A stretch of DNA of 45,757 nt from Candidatus Dojkabacteria bacterium (GTDB lineage: Bacteria; Patescibacteriota; Dojkabacteria; B142; WJKM01): NCBI GenBank assembly GCA_014729085.1, contig WJKM01000023.1, positions 77,648-123,404 on the forward strand, read 5' to 3'. Positions 8,278-17,185 of the stretch are shown here, piece by piece. The translations under genes were made by a program, and so were the position numbers. Below the pieces are notes generated by a model. The model was not told the origin of the DNA and ran no database searches. It saw nothing but the letters and a program-made list of their open reading frames with translations. Positions within the stretch are counted from its first letter, which is position 1. Every line of letters starts with the position of its first letter.

Positions 8278-9270
8278 CTATTGGACTAATTCGTGTTTTT
8301 TATAAAATAATATAGCTTCTTTGATTATGTCATCAAGATTTTGTCTTGGTTCCCAATTTAATTCTTTTTGGGCTTTTTTGCTTGAAAAATATCTATAACT
8401 GAAAGCTATTTCTACTATAGCTGGATTAACTATCTTACTTTGAAAAATATTTTCTAGAATTCCAGCAAAAAATTTTAACAATGGGGCTATTTCTCTCGGA
8501 ATGACAAACCTAACTCTCTGCCCATCGAAATATTCAGCTATTTTATTCATCAATTCCTTATTAGTTACCCTCATACCTGTAAGAATATACTTCTCACCGG
8601 GTTTCCCATATTTCATTGCCTTTAAATGCCCCTCTACACAGTCCTTTACTCCAATTATTGAATTTCCTCCTTCAGGAGCTACTAATATTCTGCTATTTTT
8701 GACTTTGTTATATATCTCGCCCACATTCATATTTATATCCCCTGCTCCCATTATTGTAGAGGGAGAAACAGCAACTACCTTTAACCCCTTTCTATTATAA
8801 TCAAGTGCGATTTTTTCTGCTAATCTTTTTGAATTTAAATATGGAATTTTTTTGTATTTGGAGAAGAATGGATATTTTTCATCAGCAATTTCTTTTGGTC
8901 TTGGAATCCCAACAGCGGCAGTCGAACTTGTTAGAATAAATTTAGCGACTTTATTCTTATATGCTTCTCTAAGTATATTCTCTGTGGCTTTAATATTAAG
9001 ATCACGTACAAGTTTTTTATCAAACTTGCTATAACTTACTTTACCAGCTACATGAAAAATAACATCTATATCTTTGAAAGAATCGCTATAAGATTTAGGT
9101 TCAAATAAATTTCCATATACTACTCTTACCTTAGATAAGTTTAGAAATGGGTGTTTTGATTCTTTTCTCAATAAAACAGAAGTTTCATATCCTTCCGAAA
9201 CTAATTTTTTCACTAAGTTGGAACCTAGAAATCCAGTTGCTCCAGTAACAAAAACTTTTTTTCGTTTCAT
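8278..9270 (-). CDS. NAD-dependent epimerase/dehydratase (extended SDR)
   Basis: A 330-aa extended short-chain dehydrogenase/reductase. The Rossmann motif is at the very N-terminus (VFVTGATGFLGSNLV), the catalytic Tyr-Lys pair in YLNSKRLAEK, preceded by a Ser/Thr cluster (LTSSTAAVG). Overall it resembles the dihydroflavonol-reductase/HpnA-like branch acting on nucleotide sugars, sterols or ketones. Gaps are 4 bp to the kinase-like gene and 21 bp from pgsA, so it belongs to that operon. Substrate not predictable. Confidence 0.85.
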   Translation of the reverse strand: MKRKKVFVTGATGFLGSNLVKKLVSEGYETSVLLRKESKHPFLNLSKVRVVYGNLFEPKSYSDSFKDIDVIFHVAGKVSYSKFDKKLVRDLNIKATENILREAYKNKVAKFILTSSTAAVGIPRPKEIADEKYPFFSKYKKIPYLNSKRLAEKIALDYNRKGLKVVAVSPSTIMGAGDINMNVGEIYNKVKNSRILVAPEGGNSIIGVKDCVEGHLKAMKYGKPGEKYILTGMRVTNKELMNKIAEYFDGQRVRFVIPREIAPLLKFFAGILENIFQSKIVNPAIVEIAFSYRYFSSKKAQKELNWEPRQNLDDIIKEAILFYKKHELVQ

Positions 9271-9291
9271 AATAGAAGATTAAATCTTGGC

Positions 9292-9864
9292 TTAAAGTTC
9301 GGCTTTCTTCCAAAGGTCTTTATACTTAAATAGATAATAAAAGCCTGAATAATAAGAAAGGAACAAAGATATCCAAGCCAAAACTAAAACCCCAGTATAA
9401 CTAAAAATTAAGGACAAATTCTCGATTTCGAAATATTCAGAATTAAGAAAATATAATAGAGCATAAAAGATCATGAATGTTTGGAAGGTAAACTTTACCT
9501 TCCCCGGCATTTTTGCAGAAATCTTCCAGTTTTTCTTTGCAGCAAATACCCTTATACCTGTAACAGCAAATTCCCTAAACAACATTAAGGAAACGAGCCA
9601 TGAAGGGAGTATATCCTTTTCAACTAAAGCAAGAACAACAACAACCAATAAAATTTTATCAGCTACAGAATCAAAAATCTTGCCGAAGTCAGTTACAAAC
9701 TTATTCTTACGTGCCAAATAACCATCCAGGGTATCACTTATACTTGCTAAAATAAAAATTATCAAGGCAAATATATTTGTATAAAAATTTGGTATATAAA
9801 AGAAGATCATAAAAACAAGAGCTAGTAAAACTCGTGAGACAACTAATTTATTTGCTATATTCAT
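9292..9864 (-). CDS. pgsA: CDP-diacylglycerol-glycerol-3-phosphate 3-phosphatidyltransferase
   Basis: A 190-aa membrane protein with a perfect CDP-alcohol phosphotransferase motif DTLDGYLARKNKFVTDFG followed by KIFDSVADK, matching Dx2DGx2ARx8Gx3Dx3D. About five hydrophobic segments. Length and N-terminus (MNIANKLVVSRVLLAL) fit PgsA, which makes phosphatidylglycerol phosphate. It is the first gene of the minus-strand run that includes the CarS-like CDP-lipid synthase, so substrate and enzyme are in one operon. Other CDP-alcohol transferases share the motif. Confidence 0.9.
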   Translation of the reverse strand: MNIANKLVVSRVLLALVFMIFFYIPNFYTNIFALIIFILASISDTLDGYLARKNKFVTDFGKIFDSVADKILLVVVVLALVEKDILPSWLVSLMLFREFAVTGIRVFAAKKNWKISAKMPGKVKFTFQTFMIFYALLYFLNSEYFEIENLSLIFSYTGVLVLAWISLFLSYYSGFYYLFKYKDLWKKAEL

Positions 9865-10005
9865 TATGGTTTTTTTTATAATTTAACTAATGAATATTAA
9901 TCTTATATTGTAAACTTGACTACTACCAATATCTAAAAATGATTATAGTATAAAATAAGAAATCTAAGCCAAATTTAATTCTGATATAACTTCTATTCTA
10001 ATTTC

Positions 10006-10590
10006 GTGAATAAACAAAGTTTAAAAGCAATTATTAAATTCGCACAAGAACAAATGACATCCATTCTGGACTCTCAGCATAATTATTATCACTTACAAAG
10101 AGTTTGGAAAAATAGTAGACAAATTATAGATATATTGAATATAAAAAACGATATAGATATGAGTCTATTACAAGTATGCTGTTTTTTACACGATATACAC
10201 TACACTTGTTATAAACCCAGTTTTTCAACTTATATTAATGAGAGAGCTCTTTTGAAGGAAATGCTACCTAATATACTGAATAAATTCCATATTTCTAAAG
10301 AAGAACAGAAAACAATAAAAACAGCTATTTATAACCATCCTTTTTCATTTCCTTTCCGTAAACTAAACAAGAACAATGATATCTATTCTCAAGTTTTACA
10401 AGATGCGGACACAATTGATTATTTTAGTGAAGAAAGATTCTCTAGTCTACAAGCTAATAACTCAAAAACATTAATATATAAATTTGCAAAAAAATTTGGC
10501 CGACCTTTCTGGAAGTATGGCAGAAAACATTTATCTTTATTTCTTAATTTCCCCGAACTTGCAGAACGATTTTATAAAAAAAAGACTTAA
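10006..10590 (+). CDS. HD-domain phosphohydrolase
   Basis: A 194-aa HD-superfamily metal-dependent phosphohydrolase. Metal ligands are suggested by HNYYHLQRVW, the HD pair in CCFLHDIHYT, a His in IYNHPFSF and the final Asp in LQDADTIDYF. Such stand-alone HD proteins often hydrolyse nucleotides. The start is GTG. It is divergent from pgsA across a 141-bp AT-rich gap and overlaps the following hydrolase gene. Confidence 0.8.
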   Translation: MNKQSLKAIIKFAQEQMTSILDSQHNYYHLQRVWKNSRQIIDILNIKNDIDMSLLQVCCFLHDIHYTCYKPSFSTYINERALLKEMLPNILNKFHISKEEQKTIKTAIYNHPFSFPFRKLNKNNDIYSQVLQDADTIDYFSEERFSSLQANNSKTLIYKFAKKFGRPFWKYGRKHLSLFLNFPELAERFYKKKT

Positions 10591-11368
10591 AATTGATAGA
10601 AATATATATAAATTTTACAAAGCAGGGAAAAAGTCTGATAAAACTGTATTATTTCTACCTGGTTATGCAAGTGCTACTAAACTTTTTACACGTTTACTTC
10701 CTATTCTAAGTAAAAATAATCAGGTTTATATGCTTGATTATCCAACCCTTCAAGGTCAAGCAGTTTACTCTTTGGGCGAAATTCTAGAATACATGAAAAT
10801 TTTTATTAATTCACTAGAAATAAAAAAGTTATCTTTATTAGGTTTTTCACTTGGAGGTATATTATCTTATCATTTGGCAAGAAGCTTAGATAACAAGATA
10901 CAAGATTTAATACTAATAAACTCATTTCCCACAGTGATTCTTACAAAATTTCAAATTAAAACTCTTCAACTATTACAACCTTTACAAACGAGACATGCCT
11001 TTTTAAAGTTTATTGGAAAAATATTGTCAAATGAACATCTAAGAAATATTGTTAATGCGAGTACCCCACCTCAGGCAGCTCTGGACAATTTGGCACAACA
11101 CCCCATATCAATCTATGGGACTTTATTCAATATAATTACAAAATTGCAAGACTACAATTCTCAGGAAACTCTATCGCAATTTTCCAAACTAGAGTCAAAT
11201 AAAATAATTATTCTCTTTAAAGATGACGATATTTTCAAATATAAAACATATTCCTCATATTTGAAAGAATTAAATTCAAATATTGAGATTTATGAAGAAG
11301 GAGGACATATGGAAAAAGAGGAATTCTGGAAAAACTTAGAGTCTTTTTTCTCTACCTATCAATTTTGA
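10559..11368 (+). CDS. Alpha/beta hydrolase
   Basis: An alpha/beta-hydrolase-fold protein of about 269 aa without a signal peptide. The oxyanion region is FLPGYASATKLF, the nucleophile elbow GFSLGG, the acid Asp probably in FKDDDIFKY and the catalytic His in EEGGHMEKEE. I place the start at TTG 10559 (32-nt overlap with the HD gene); the ORF track goes back to another TTG at 10484, which would overlap by 107 nt. The 3' end overlaps the convergent HAD gene by 33 bp. Substrate unknown. Confidence 0.75.
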   Translation: MQNDFIKKRLKIDRNIYKFYKAGKKSDKTVLFLPGYASATKLFTRLLPILSKNNQVYMLDYPTLQGQAVYSLGEILEYMKIFINSLEIKKLSLLGFSLGGILSYHLARSLDNKIQDLILINSFPTVILTKFQIKTLQLLQPLQTRHAFLKFIGKILSNEHLRNIVNASTPPQAALDNLAQHPISIYGTLFNIITKLQDYNSQETLSQFSKLESNKIIILFKDDDIFKYKTYSSYLKELNSNIEIYEEGGHMEKEEFWKNLESFFSTYQF

Positions 11369-11917
11369 GCATGAATTCCTTTCCTGTGCTCTTACTAAAC
11401 TAAAAGGGAAAGGACTTTTGTGCCCAGAAAGAATCTCTGAATATGGATGTACAAGTATTCTCTTTTTAATGCCTGCTAAATAAGCACCATACATATCAGT
11501 AATTGGCATATCCCCCACCATCACAGTTCTATTGGGGTTAATATCAAATTCCTGCATTATTTCAAAGTATCCTTTGGGATTTGGTTTATTCTTAGTATAT
11601 GAAACAAACAATTTCAATTCTGCAAAAAAATCAAGATCTTTTTTAATTCTTTTTCGGGGACTATTTGAATAAATTGCCACTTTAAAACCAAGATCTACTA
11701 ACTCCTTCAATAATTTTCTGGATTTTTCTCCAAGTTTATCATGATAACCCGCAAGAGTGTCATCGAAATCGAATATAACCAAATCATAATCGCTTTTTAA
11801 TTTTAAAAAGTTAATATCGAAAACAGTGGGAAGAATATCAGTAGCAAACAAACTTCTACCAATAAAGAGATCAATATAAAACTTTAAAAATAAATAAAAA
11901 ACTTTTAACTTGACCAT
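11336..11917 (-). CDS. HAD-superfamily phosphatase (YqeG-like)
   Basis: A 193-aa HAD hydrolase of the YqeG/HAD-IIIA type. Motif I is FDFDDTLAGY (nucleophile Asp and acid/base Asp), motif II the Ser in IYSNSPRKR, motif III the Lys near KPNPKGY, motif IV GDMPITDMYGA. YqeG-like enzymes dephosphorylate small molecules, including lipid phosphates. It is the last of three minus-strand genes and converges with the plus-strand hydrolase. Confidence 0.83.
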   Translation of the reverse strand: MVKLKVFYLFLKFYIDLFIGRSLFATDILPTVFDINFLKLKSDYDLVIFDFDDTLAGYHDKLGEKSRKLLKELVDLGFKVAIYSNSPRKRIKKDLDFFAELKLFVSYTKNKPNPKGYFEIMQEFDINPNRTVMVGDMPITDMYGAYLAGIKKRILVHPYSEILSGHKSPFPFSLVRAQERNSCSKLIGREKRL

Positions 11918-11932
11918 TATTAGAATATAATT

Positions 11933-12244
11933 TTATAAATCATCATTTATAAGAAATACCTCAAAAGCTCCCTCCTGTCCATTGTAATAACCTGCTGTTT
12001 TAAATCTCTCTACATACTTATTTTGTGAGAGCAATTTTTTAACTAATGGCTTTATAACTTTACCTTTTCCCGTAATCACTAGCAGCCTACTTAAGCCAGC
12101 GACATAACTATCTTCAATAAACTCTTTTAATGTCTTTTCAATATCGTACTTTGTAAAATTCTCTAAATTGTGAAAATCCAACTCTTTATCTGGTTGGAAT
12201 GTAAACCCCCAAAAAATCGAAGTTCTATTTTTTCTATTACTCAT
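11933..12244 (-). CDS. Smr-domain protein
   Basis: A protein of about 103 aa that is essentially one Smr (MutS2 C-terminal-like) domain: LDFHNLENFTKYDIEKTL corresponds to the LDLHGL motif, RLLVITGKGK to the HGKG motif, and AGYYNGQEGAFEVFL to the C-terminal strand. The HG of LDLHG is HN here and the second motif has TGKG. Smr domains are nucleic-acid nicking or RNA-binding modules. I use the ATG at 12244; the longer form begins at TTG 12259. Confidence 0.75.
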   Translation of the reverse strand: MSNRKNRTSIFWGFTFQPDKELDFHNLENFTKYDIEKTLKEFIEDSYVAGLSRLLVITGKGKVIKPLVKKLLSQNKYVERFKTAGYYNGQEGAFEVFLINDDL

Positions 12245-12264
12245 TGGATAAAATATCAATAAAC

Positions 12265-12420
12265 CTATAAATCACCGATATTGTCACTAATATTCTTCCC
12301 GTTTTCCACAAGTTCCTGACTATAGAAATAAAGATATCCAGTTAGGCCAATGCTTGTTATGATCAATAGGATAAGCAATATTATCAATGCTTTTATAATC
12401 TTGTTTAATTTCTTTGTCAT
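12265..12420 (-). CDS. Small single-pass membrane protein
   Basis: A 51-aa protein with a basic start (MTKKLNKIIKA), one very hydrophobic helix (about residues 11-30) and a short polar tail. ATG 12420 is preferred over GTG 12453. It lies 20 bp before the Smr gene on the same strand. A TATAAT-like box lies just upstream. Function unknown. Confidence 0.5.
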   Translation of the reverse strand: MTKKLNKIIKALIILLILLIITSIGLTGYLYFYSQELVENGKNISDNIGDL

Positions 12421-12651
12421 AGTTAAGCTGTAATTATTTATATTATTATACACATATAGAATAAATGAGTTTATATACTTTCTATGTTTTTAACTGACGT
12501 TAATATACGATATAATTATGAAGTTCGTATAATTATAGAAATATAGTAATAGAGGTACCATAAATTTAAAAGTGTAAAAAAATTTGTATTAATATAAATT
12601 CTTATTTATCAGATATACATTTACTGTCCCTTTAAATATTAAAAGTAATAT

Positions 12652-13224
12652 ATGATTATTGGAATAAGCGGGAAAATAGGTACTGGGAAATCACATGTAG
12701 TTAAGTATCTCAAAAGAAAATTAAAGTTTGAGGTCATTGATGCAGAAAAGATCAAACACGAATTAATAGAAGAACCAAATATTAAGGAAAAGTTACTTGA
12801 TAAGCTAGGGATGAAAATCCTTCATCCAAATGGGACGATTCATAGAAAAAAACTTACTCTCAGATGTGCAAAAGATACTAATAAACTTAAATATCTGAGC
12901 GAAAATTTAGATCTATTAATTGGTGAAAAAATTAAACAAATCGTTAAAGATGATGATGATAACTATATAATTGAATCTACTCAACCCGACAAACAAAGTA
13001 TTACATCTCTATTTGATGTATCTGTTTTAATCACAACATCCAAACGAATTGCATATACACGTCTATTAAGAAAATATCCTAAAAAAGTCATTGATAATCT
13101 TTGGAGATGGCAAAAAAATACCAGAGCTTATGACTATATCATTGAAAACAAAACTTCAATAAAAGATCTCAAAGATGATATCAATGAACTGATCTCAGAG
13201 ATGTTTAAAAACCAGAAAAAATAA
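12652..13224 (+). CDS. coaE: Dephospho-CoA kinase-like P-loop kinase
   Basis: A 190-aa P-loop kinase resembling CoaE, the last step of coenzyme A synthesis (3'-phosphorylation of dephospho-CoA by ATP). Walker A is at the N-terminus (GISGKIGTGKSHV), the substrate-binding Asp is in EVIDAEKIKHE, and the C-terminal IIENKTSIKDLKDDI resembles the IDNSGS segment of CoaE. Divergence leaves room for another small-molecule kinase. First gene of a tight four-gene operon; a TATAAT box lies about 140 bp upstream. Confidence 0.72.
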   Translation: MIIGISGKIGTGKSHVVKYLKRKLKFEVIDAEKIKHELIEEPNIKEKLLDKLGMKILHPNGTIHRKKLTLRCAKDTNKLKYLSENLDLLIGEKIKQIVKDDDDNYIIESTQPDKQSITSLFDVSVLITTSKRIAYTRLLRKYPKKVIDNLWRWQKNTRAYDYIIENKTSIKDLKDDINELISEMFKNQKK

Positions 13225-13226
13225 TC

Positions 13227-13970
13227 ATGTTAAACTATCTCTCTTTTAACGAAACGTCAAAAATACCACCCATTGTAATACTCCATGGTTGGGGAGGAAG
13301 TATAAAAAGTCTCAAAAAATTAGGTGAGAAATTAAAGAATAAAGTATCAAATCCGATTTACATACTAGATCTACCTGGGTTTGGCTTATCTCCACTACCT
13401 CAAAAATTAATGACTACAGAGGACTATAAAAATTCCGTAAAACATTTCATGCAAGAAAAAAAACTGCAAAATACTATTTTAATCGGCCATTCTTTCGGAG
13501 GCAAAATATCTCTAAGCTTTGCCACAAGCAAAGAAAAAAATATTTCTAAAATGATTTTAATAAACTCATCAGGTATTAAGCCTAAAAATAACCTTAAAAA
13601 GAAGTTTGCTCAAATAATCAAAACCATTATTCCAAAAACATTACAAAAAAATAATCTCTTAAAAAAATTTTTCTACTATTATGTATTACGAGAGCGAGAT
13701 TATCTAAAAGCAGGCGAACTCAAGCAGTCCCTTTCCCAAATTGTAAATGAACATTTTGATAATGAATTGGCAAATACTGAAATTCCAGTTCTCATAATTT
13801 GGGGAGTAAAAGATCAATATGTACCTCTATGGATGGGAGAAAAACTACAGAACTTTATACCAAATTCTACTTTTATTACTGTTGATGAAGGTGGCCATGA
13901 TCTACCAATTAAGCATCCAGAATTGGTATCTGAAATTATATCTAATTGGTTAAAAAATAAAATTAAATGA
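13227..13970 (+). CDS. Alpha/beta hydrolase
   Basis: A 247-aa cytosolic alpha/beta hydrolase with a complete apparent triad: oxyanion HGWGG, nucleophile GHSFGG, acid Asp in WGVKDQYVP, His in DEGGHDLP. It starts 2 bp after coaE and its stop overlaps the murF start by 4 nt (ATGA), so it is translationally coupled to both. Substrate unknown. Confidence 0.85.
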   Translation: MLNYLSFNETSKIPPIVILHGWGGSIKSLKKLGEKLKNKVSNPIYILDLPGFGLSPLPQKLMTTEDYKNSVKHFMQEKKLQNTILIGHSFGGKISLSFATSKEKNISKMILINSSGIKPKNNLKKKFAQIIKTIIPKTLQKNNLLKKFFYYYVLRERDYLKAGELKQSLSQIVNEHFDNELANTEIPVLIIWGVKDQYVPLWMGEKLQNFIPNSTFITVDEGGHDLPIKHPELVSEIISNWLKNKIK

Positions 13971-15736
13971 AAAACCTAATTGTCCTAGCATTATTTCTAT
14001 GGTTTCCTGGCATGGTTGTTATCCTCAGAAATGCATTAGAAGACACACTATTATGGCAACTTAAAGAATATAGGCTAGATAGAATGACAGCTCATATGAA
14101 GGATACCCATGAACCCCAATTCAGGGGATCTAAGAATATGATACTAAAGATAACCCTTCTGTTATTGAGTTTTGCCTTTTTTGTCCTTCCTTCTAACCTA
14201 TTTCTACTAATTCCAATAATTATCTATTATATTTATACTCTGGATTTCATTCACACATTTCATTTAATTAAGAAAAAAATCTTAAAAAGACCTCGAATTA
14301 GTCCTAGAAATATCCTGATAATACTGCTATTTCTGGCTGTGCTTATAATTATTATAATGGTAATGTTTAAATATTTTTCATTGATTATTGCTGATAACTC
14401 AAACAATGTCCTTATCAAAGAAACGCTCATACAAAGCCTAACAAGTCTTTTTGTTGAAAAACATCCTGTTATTGGAGCGCCAATCATACCAATTACTACT
14501 GCATTCATTTTCATCAATTTCATTATCATACTTCTTTGCGAAATTCTAGAGCCATTAATAGTATTTCTACTAGTTATCCTAACTGCCCCAATAGCAACTA
14601 TAAAAAGGGAACTCACGATACTAAAAGCAAAAATCAAAATAATGAAATTCAACAATTTAAAAATAATTGGAATTACAGGAAGTTATGGAAAAACAAGCAC
14701 TAAGGAAATTCTGGCTAAAATTTTATCTACTAAATACAATGTTGTTGCAACTCCTGGAAATGTTAATACGGCGATTGGTATTGCTCAAACTATTCTTAAT
14801 AAAATCAATCAAAAAACAGAAGTTTTCATTGTTGAAATGGGAGCTTATAGAAAAGGAGAGATTAAAAAAGCAGCCAAACTTACTCCGCCTGATATTTCTA
14901 TCATAACTAATATTGGGAAAAGTCACTTAAGTATTTTTAAAACTGTACAGAATATAGCTAAAACAAAGTTTGAAATAATAGAACAATTGAAAAATGATGG
15001 GATCGCGATATTGAATGCTGATAATAGCCACACATATGCAATGAAAGACAAAATCGACAAAAAAACAGTTCTTTACAGTCTGGATGAAGAGAAAGAATTT
15101 GAACCAGATCAGTATTTTGTAAAAATAAAAAACATTGAGGAATCAACAAATGAATCAAGTTTCACAGTAGAATTAAAGAATAACCAAGAAAATATGGCAA
15201 CCAATATTATTGGATCCCATAACCTGAAAAACCTAGCTCCTGCAATAGCAGCAGCAATACACCTAGGTTTAAGTTCAAAACAAATTAAGGATATTTTAAA
15301 AGATGCAATATTAAAAACTTCCCATTTTCAAATATATAATGGAAAAAAGAATACGAAAATAATAGATGATAGCTATAACACTAATCCCGATGGTTTTGGA
15401 ATAGCCCTAGAACATCTGAAACAACTAGAAAATAAAACAAGAATCTTAATTACAAAAGGAATTCCAGAAATTGGTAAAGAAATTCAATATATTTATGAGA
15501 ATTTATCAAAACAAATTATAGAAATTTGTGATGTCCTAATCACATCAGATCAGGTCTTATGCGAAGAGATTTCCAAACAAGATACCAATGAATTAGTTTG
15601 CCATCTGGTAAAAGATACACACGATATGAACGAAAATATTAAGAAGTATATTAAGAAAAATACTGTATTTTTGATTGAAGGAAGGGTTAATCCAGAAACT
15701 ATTAAACTTTTGAAAAAAACAGAAAATGAAAATTGA
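13967..15736 (+). CDS. murF: MurF-like Mur ligase with N-terminal membrane domain
   Basis: A 589-aa protein with several transmembrane helices in roughly the first 210 residues and a Mur-ligase domain after them. The ATP-binding motif is GITGSYGKTSTKEIL; TPGNVNTAIG and the MurF-type DDSYNTNPDGFGIAL follow. MurF adds D-Ala-D-Ala to the UDP-MurNAc peptide. The fused membrane region replaces the usual MurF N-terminal substrate domain and would hold the enzyme at the membrane. It overlaps trmD by 11 nt. A related D-Ala-D-Ala-adding or other Mur-type ligase is the alternative. Confidence 0.85.
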   Translation: MKNLIVLALFLWFPGMVVILRNALEDTLLWQLKEYRLDRMTAHMKDTHEPQFRGSKNMILKITLLLLSFAFFVLPSNLFLLIPIIIYYIYTLDFIHTFHLIKKKILKRPRISPRNILIILLFLAVLIIIIMVMFKYFSLIIADNSNNVLIKETLIQSLTSLFVEKHPVIGAPIIPITTAFIFINFIIILLCEILEPLIVFLLVILTAPIATIKRELTILKAKIKIMKFNNLKIIGITGSYGKTSTKEILAKILSTKYNVVATPGNVNTAIGIAQTILNKINQKTEVFIVEMGAYRKGEIKKAAKLTPPDISIITNIGKSHLSIFKTVQNIAKTKFEIIEQLKNDGIAILNADNSHTYAMKDKIDKKTVLYSLDEEKEFEPDQYFVKIKNIEESTNESSFTVELKNNQENMATNIIGSHNLKNLAPAIAAAIHLGLSSKQIKDILKDAILKTSHFQIYNGKKNTKIIDDSYNTNPDGFGIALEHLKQLENKTRILITKGIPEIGKEIQYIYENLSKQIIEICDVLITSDQVLCEEISKQDTNELVCHLVKDTHDMNENIKKYIKKNTVFLIEGRVNPETIKLLKKTENEN

Positions 15737-16397
15737 TATAGTAACCTTATTTCCAAAAATGTTTTATGGGCCATTCTCAGAAAGTATAATTGGTAAGGCA
15801 CAAGAAAATGATTTAATAGAAATTGAAATTCACAATCTAAGAGATTGGGGGCTTGGAAATTACAACCAAGTAGACAATAAGCCCTTTGGTGGTGGTGGTG
15901 GTATGGTAATTATGATTGAGCCAGTCTATAAATGTCTCAACCAAATCAAGAAAAATGCCCAAGAAGTAAAAAATCCCAAAGTAATTGCTTTGAGTGCAAA
16001 AGGGGAACCATTGAAACAGTCCAAAGTAAAACAGTTATCAAATGAAAAACATTTAATTTTTCTAGCTGGGCATTACGAAGGCTTTGACCAAAGAATACTT
16101 GATTATCTTGTAGATCTAAAAATATCTATTGGAAATTATGTCCTAACAGGAGGAGAAATACCTGCTATGGTCTTAACAGATGCTATAGTAAGGTTAATAC
16201 CAGGAGTTGTAGGGAACGATACAACCCCAACTACGGATTCTTACTTCAAAGATGATCAGTCAAGACAGTACCCCCAATATACAAGACCTGCTGAATTTAA
16301 AATGAATAATGGACAACAGCTGAATGTACCCGATGTATTGATTAGCGGTGATCATGGTAAGATTAAAAAGTGGAAAAAAGAAAATATAGAAAAATAA
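15726..16397 (+). CDS. trmD: tRNA (guanine-37-N1)-methyltransferase
   Basis: A 223-aa SPOUT-class enzyme that methylates G37 of tRNAs using S-adenosylmethionine. Recognisable segments are IDIVTLFPKMF at the start, NKPFGGGGGMVI, LAGHYEGFDQRI and the knot region SIGNYVLTGGEIPA followed by RLIPGVVGN. Length is normal for TrmD. The start lies inside the 3' end of murF. It is the last gene of the coaE operon; 200 bp of AT-rich DNA without a strong terminator follows. Confidence 0.97.
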   Translation: MKIDIVTLFPKMFYGPFSESIIGKAQENDLIEIEIHNLRDWGLGNYNQVDNKPFGGGGGMVIMIEPVYKCLNQIKKNAQEVKNPKVIALSAKGEPLKQSKVKQLSNEKHLIFLAGHYEGFDQRILDYLVDLKISIGNYVLTGGEIPAMVLTDAIVRLIPGVVGNDTTPTTDSYFKDDQSRQYPQYTRPAEFKMNNGQQLNVPDVLISGDHGKIKKWKKENIEK

Positions 16398-16605
16398 CAC
16401 CTGAATATTTAACGCACGGTTAAATTAAGCTTAACAGTAATTATGTGAAAATTGAATAATACACAGTAAACCAAACTTATAAAATATTAACTAACATCCT
16501 TGAGAACGCTATTTTTTTCTTTTAATTTTTAATGCTTTTAGTAAAATACAAGATTTCAAGTATCGGAGCTAAATAGCTAACAAATATTTCTCTACAAAGA
16601 ATAAT

Positions 16606-17178
16606 CTACTTAATGTCTTTAATTTTTTCCATTATACTTTTATTGACTTCCTCAATTGAAGGACTTGCATCTACCTGAATTAATTTCCCTCTCGACTTAT
16701 ATTCGCTAAGCACAGGCTTTATAGTAAGTTTATAAGAAAGCAATCTTTGCTTCATAATCTTAGTTTGTAGATCACTCCTTTCCTCTTCTTCGTCTGCTTG
16801 TTTTCTCATTCTCCTCATAACCTCTTCATCATCCAGCATAAAATGGATTACTGCATCTAGTGCTTCCTCTCTCTTTTTCAACAAATCATCAAGCAAAAAT
16901 ATTTGAGCTTCTGTACGTGGAAAACCGTTTAATACATACCCTTGTTCATTTTTAGATTTAGGTAGATTATGCTTTAATAACTCGAAGGTTATATTATCGG
17001 GAACCCATTTACCTTTTGAGATATATGAATCAATAATTTGACCAGTCTTAGTAGCTTTATCAATCTCTTCTCTCATTAATCTACCTGTTGATATATTGAT
17101 GAGATTATATCTATCGACAAGAAGTTTAGCTTGGGTATCTTTCCCTGAACCTGAAGGACCGAGTATTGAAACTATCAT
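16606..17178 (-). CDS. adk: Adenylate kinase, short form
   Basis: A 190-aa nucleoside monophosphate kinase. The P-loop is GPSGSGKDTQ (usual GPPGSGKGTQ), STGRLMREE contacts the AMP site, GYVLNGFPRTEAQ is the family signature. The LID is short and without Cys ligands. It probably interconverts ATP + AMP and 2 ADP. Eight bp separate it from the rhomboid gene upstream; same strand as rpoD, so possibly one transcript. Confidence 0.9.
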   Translation of the reverse strand: MIVSILGPSGSGKDTQAKLLVDRYNLINISTGRLMREEIDKATKTGQIIDSYISKGKWVPDNITFELLKHNLPKSKNEQGYVLNGFPRTEAQIFLLDDLLKKREEALDAVIHFMLDDEEVMRRMRKQADEEEERSDLQTKIMKQRLLSYKLTIKPVLSEYKSRGKLIQVDASPSIEEVNKSIMEKIKDIK

Positions 17179-17185
17179 TATGGGC

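Noticed and set aside
16408-16424. Palindrome TTTAAC-GCACG-GTTAAA after trmD
   Set aside because: No T run and an AT-rich stem; not enough to call a terminator or operator.
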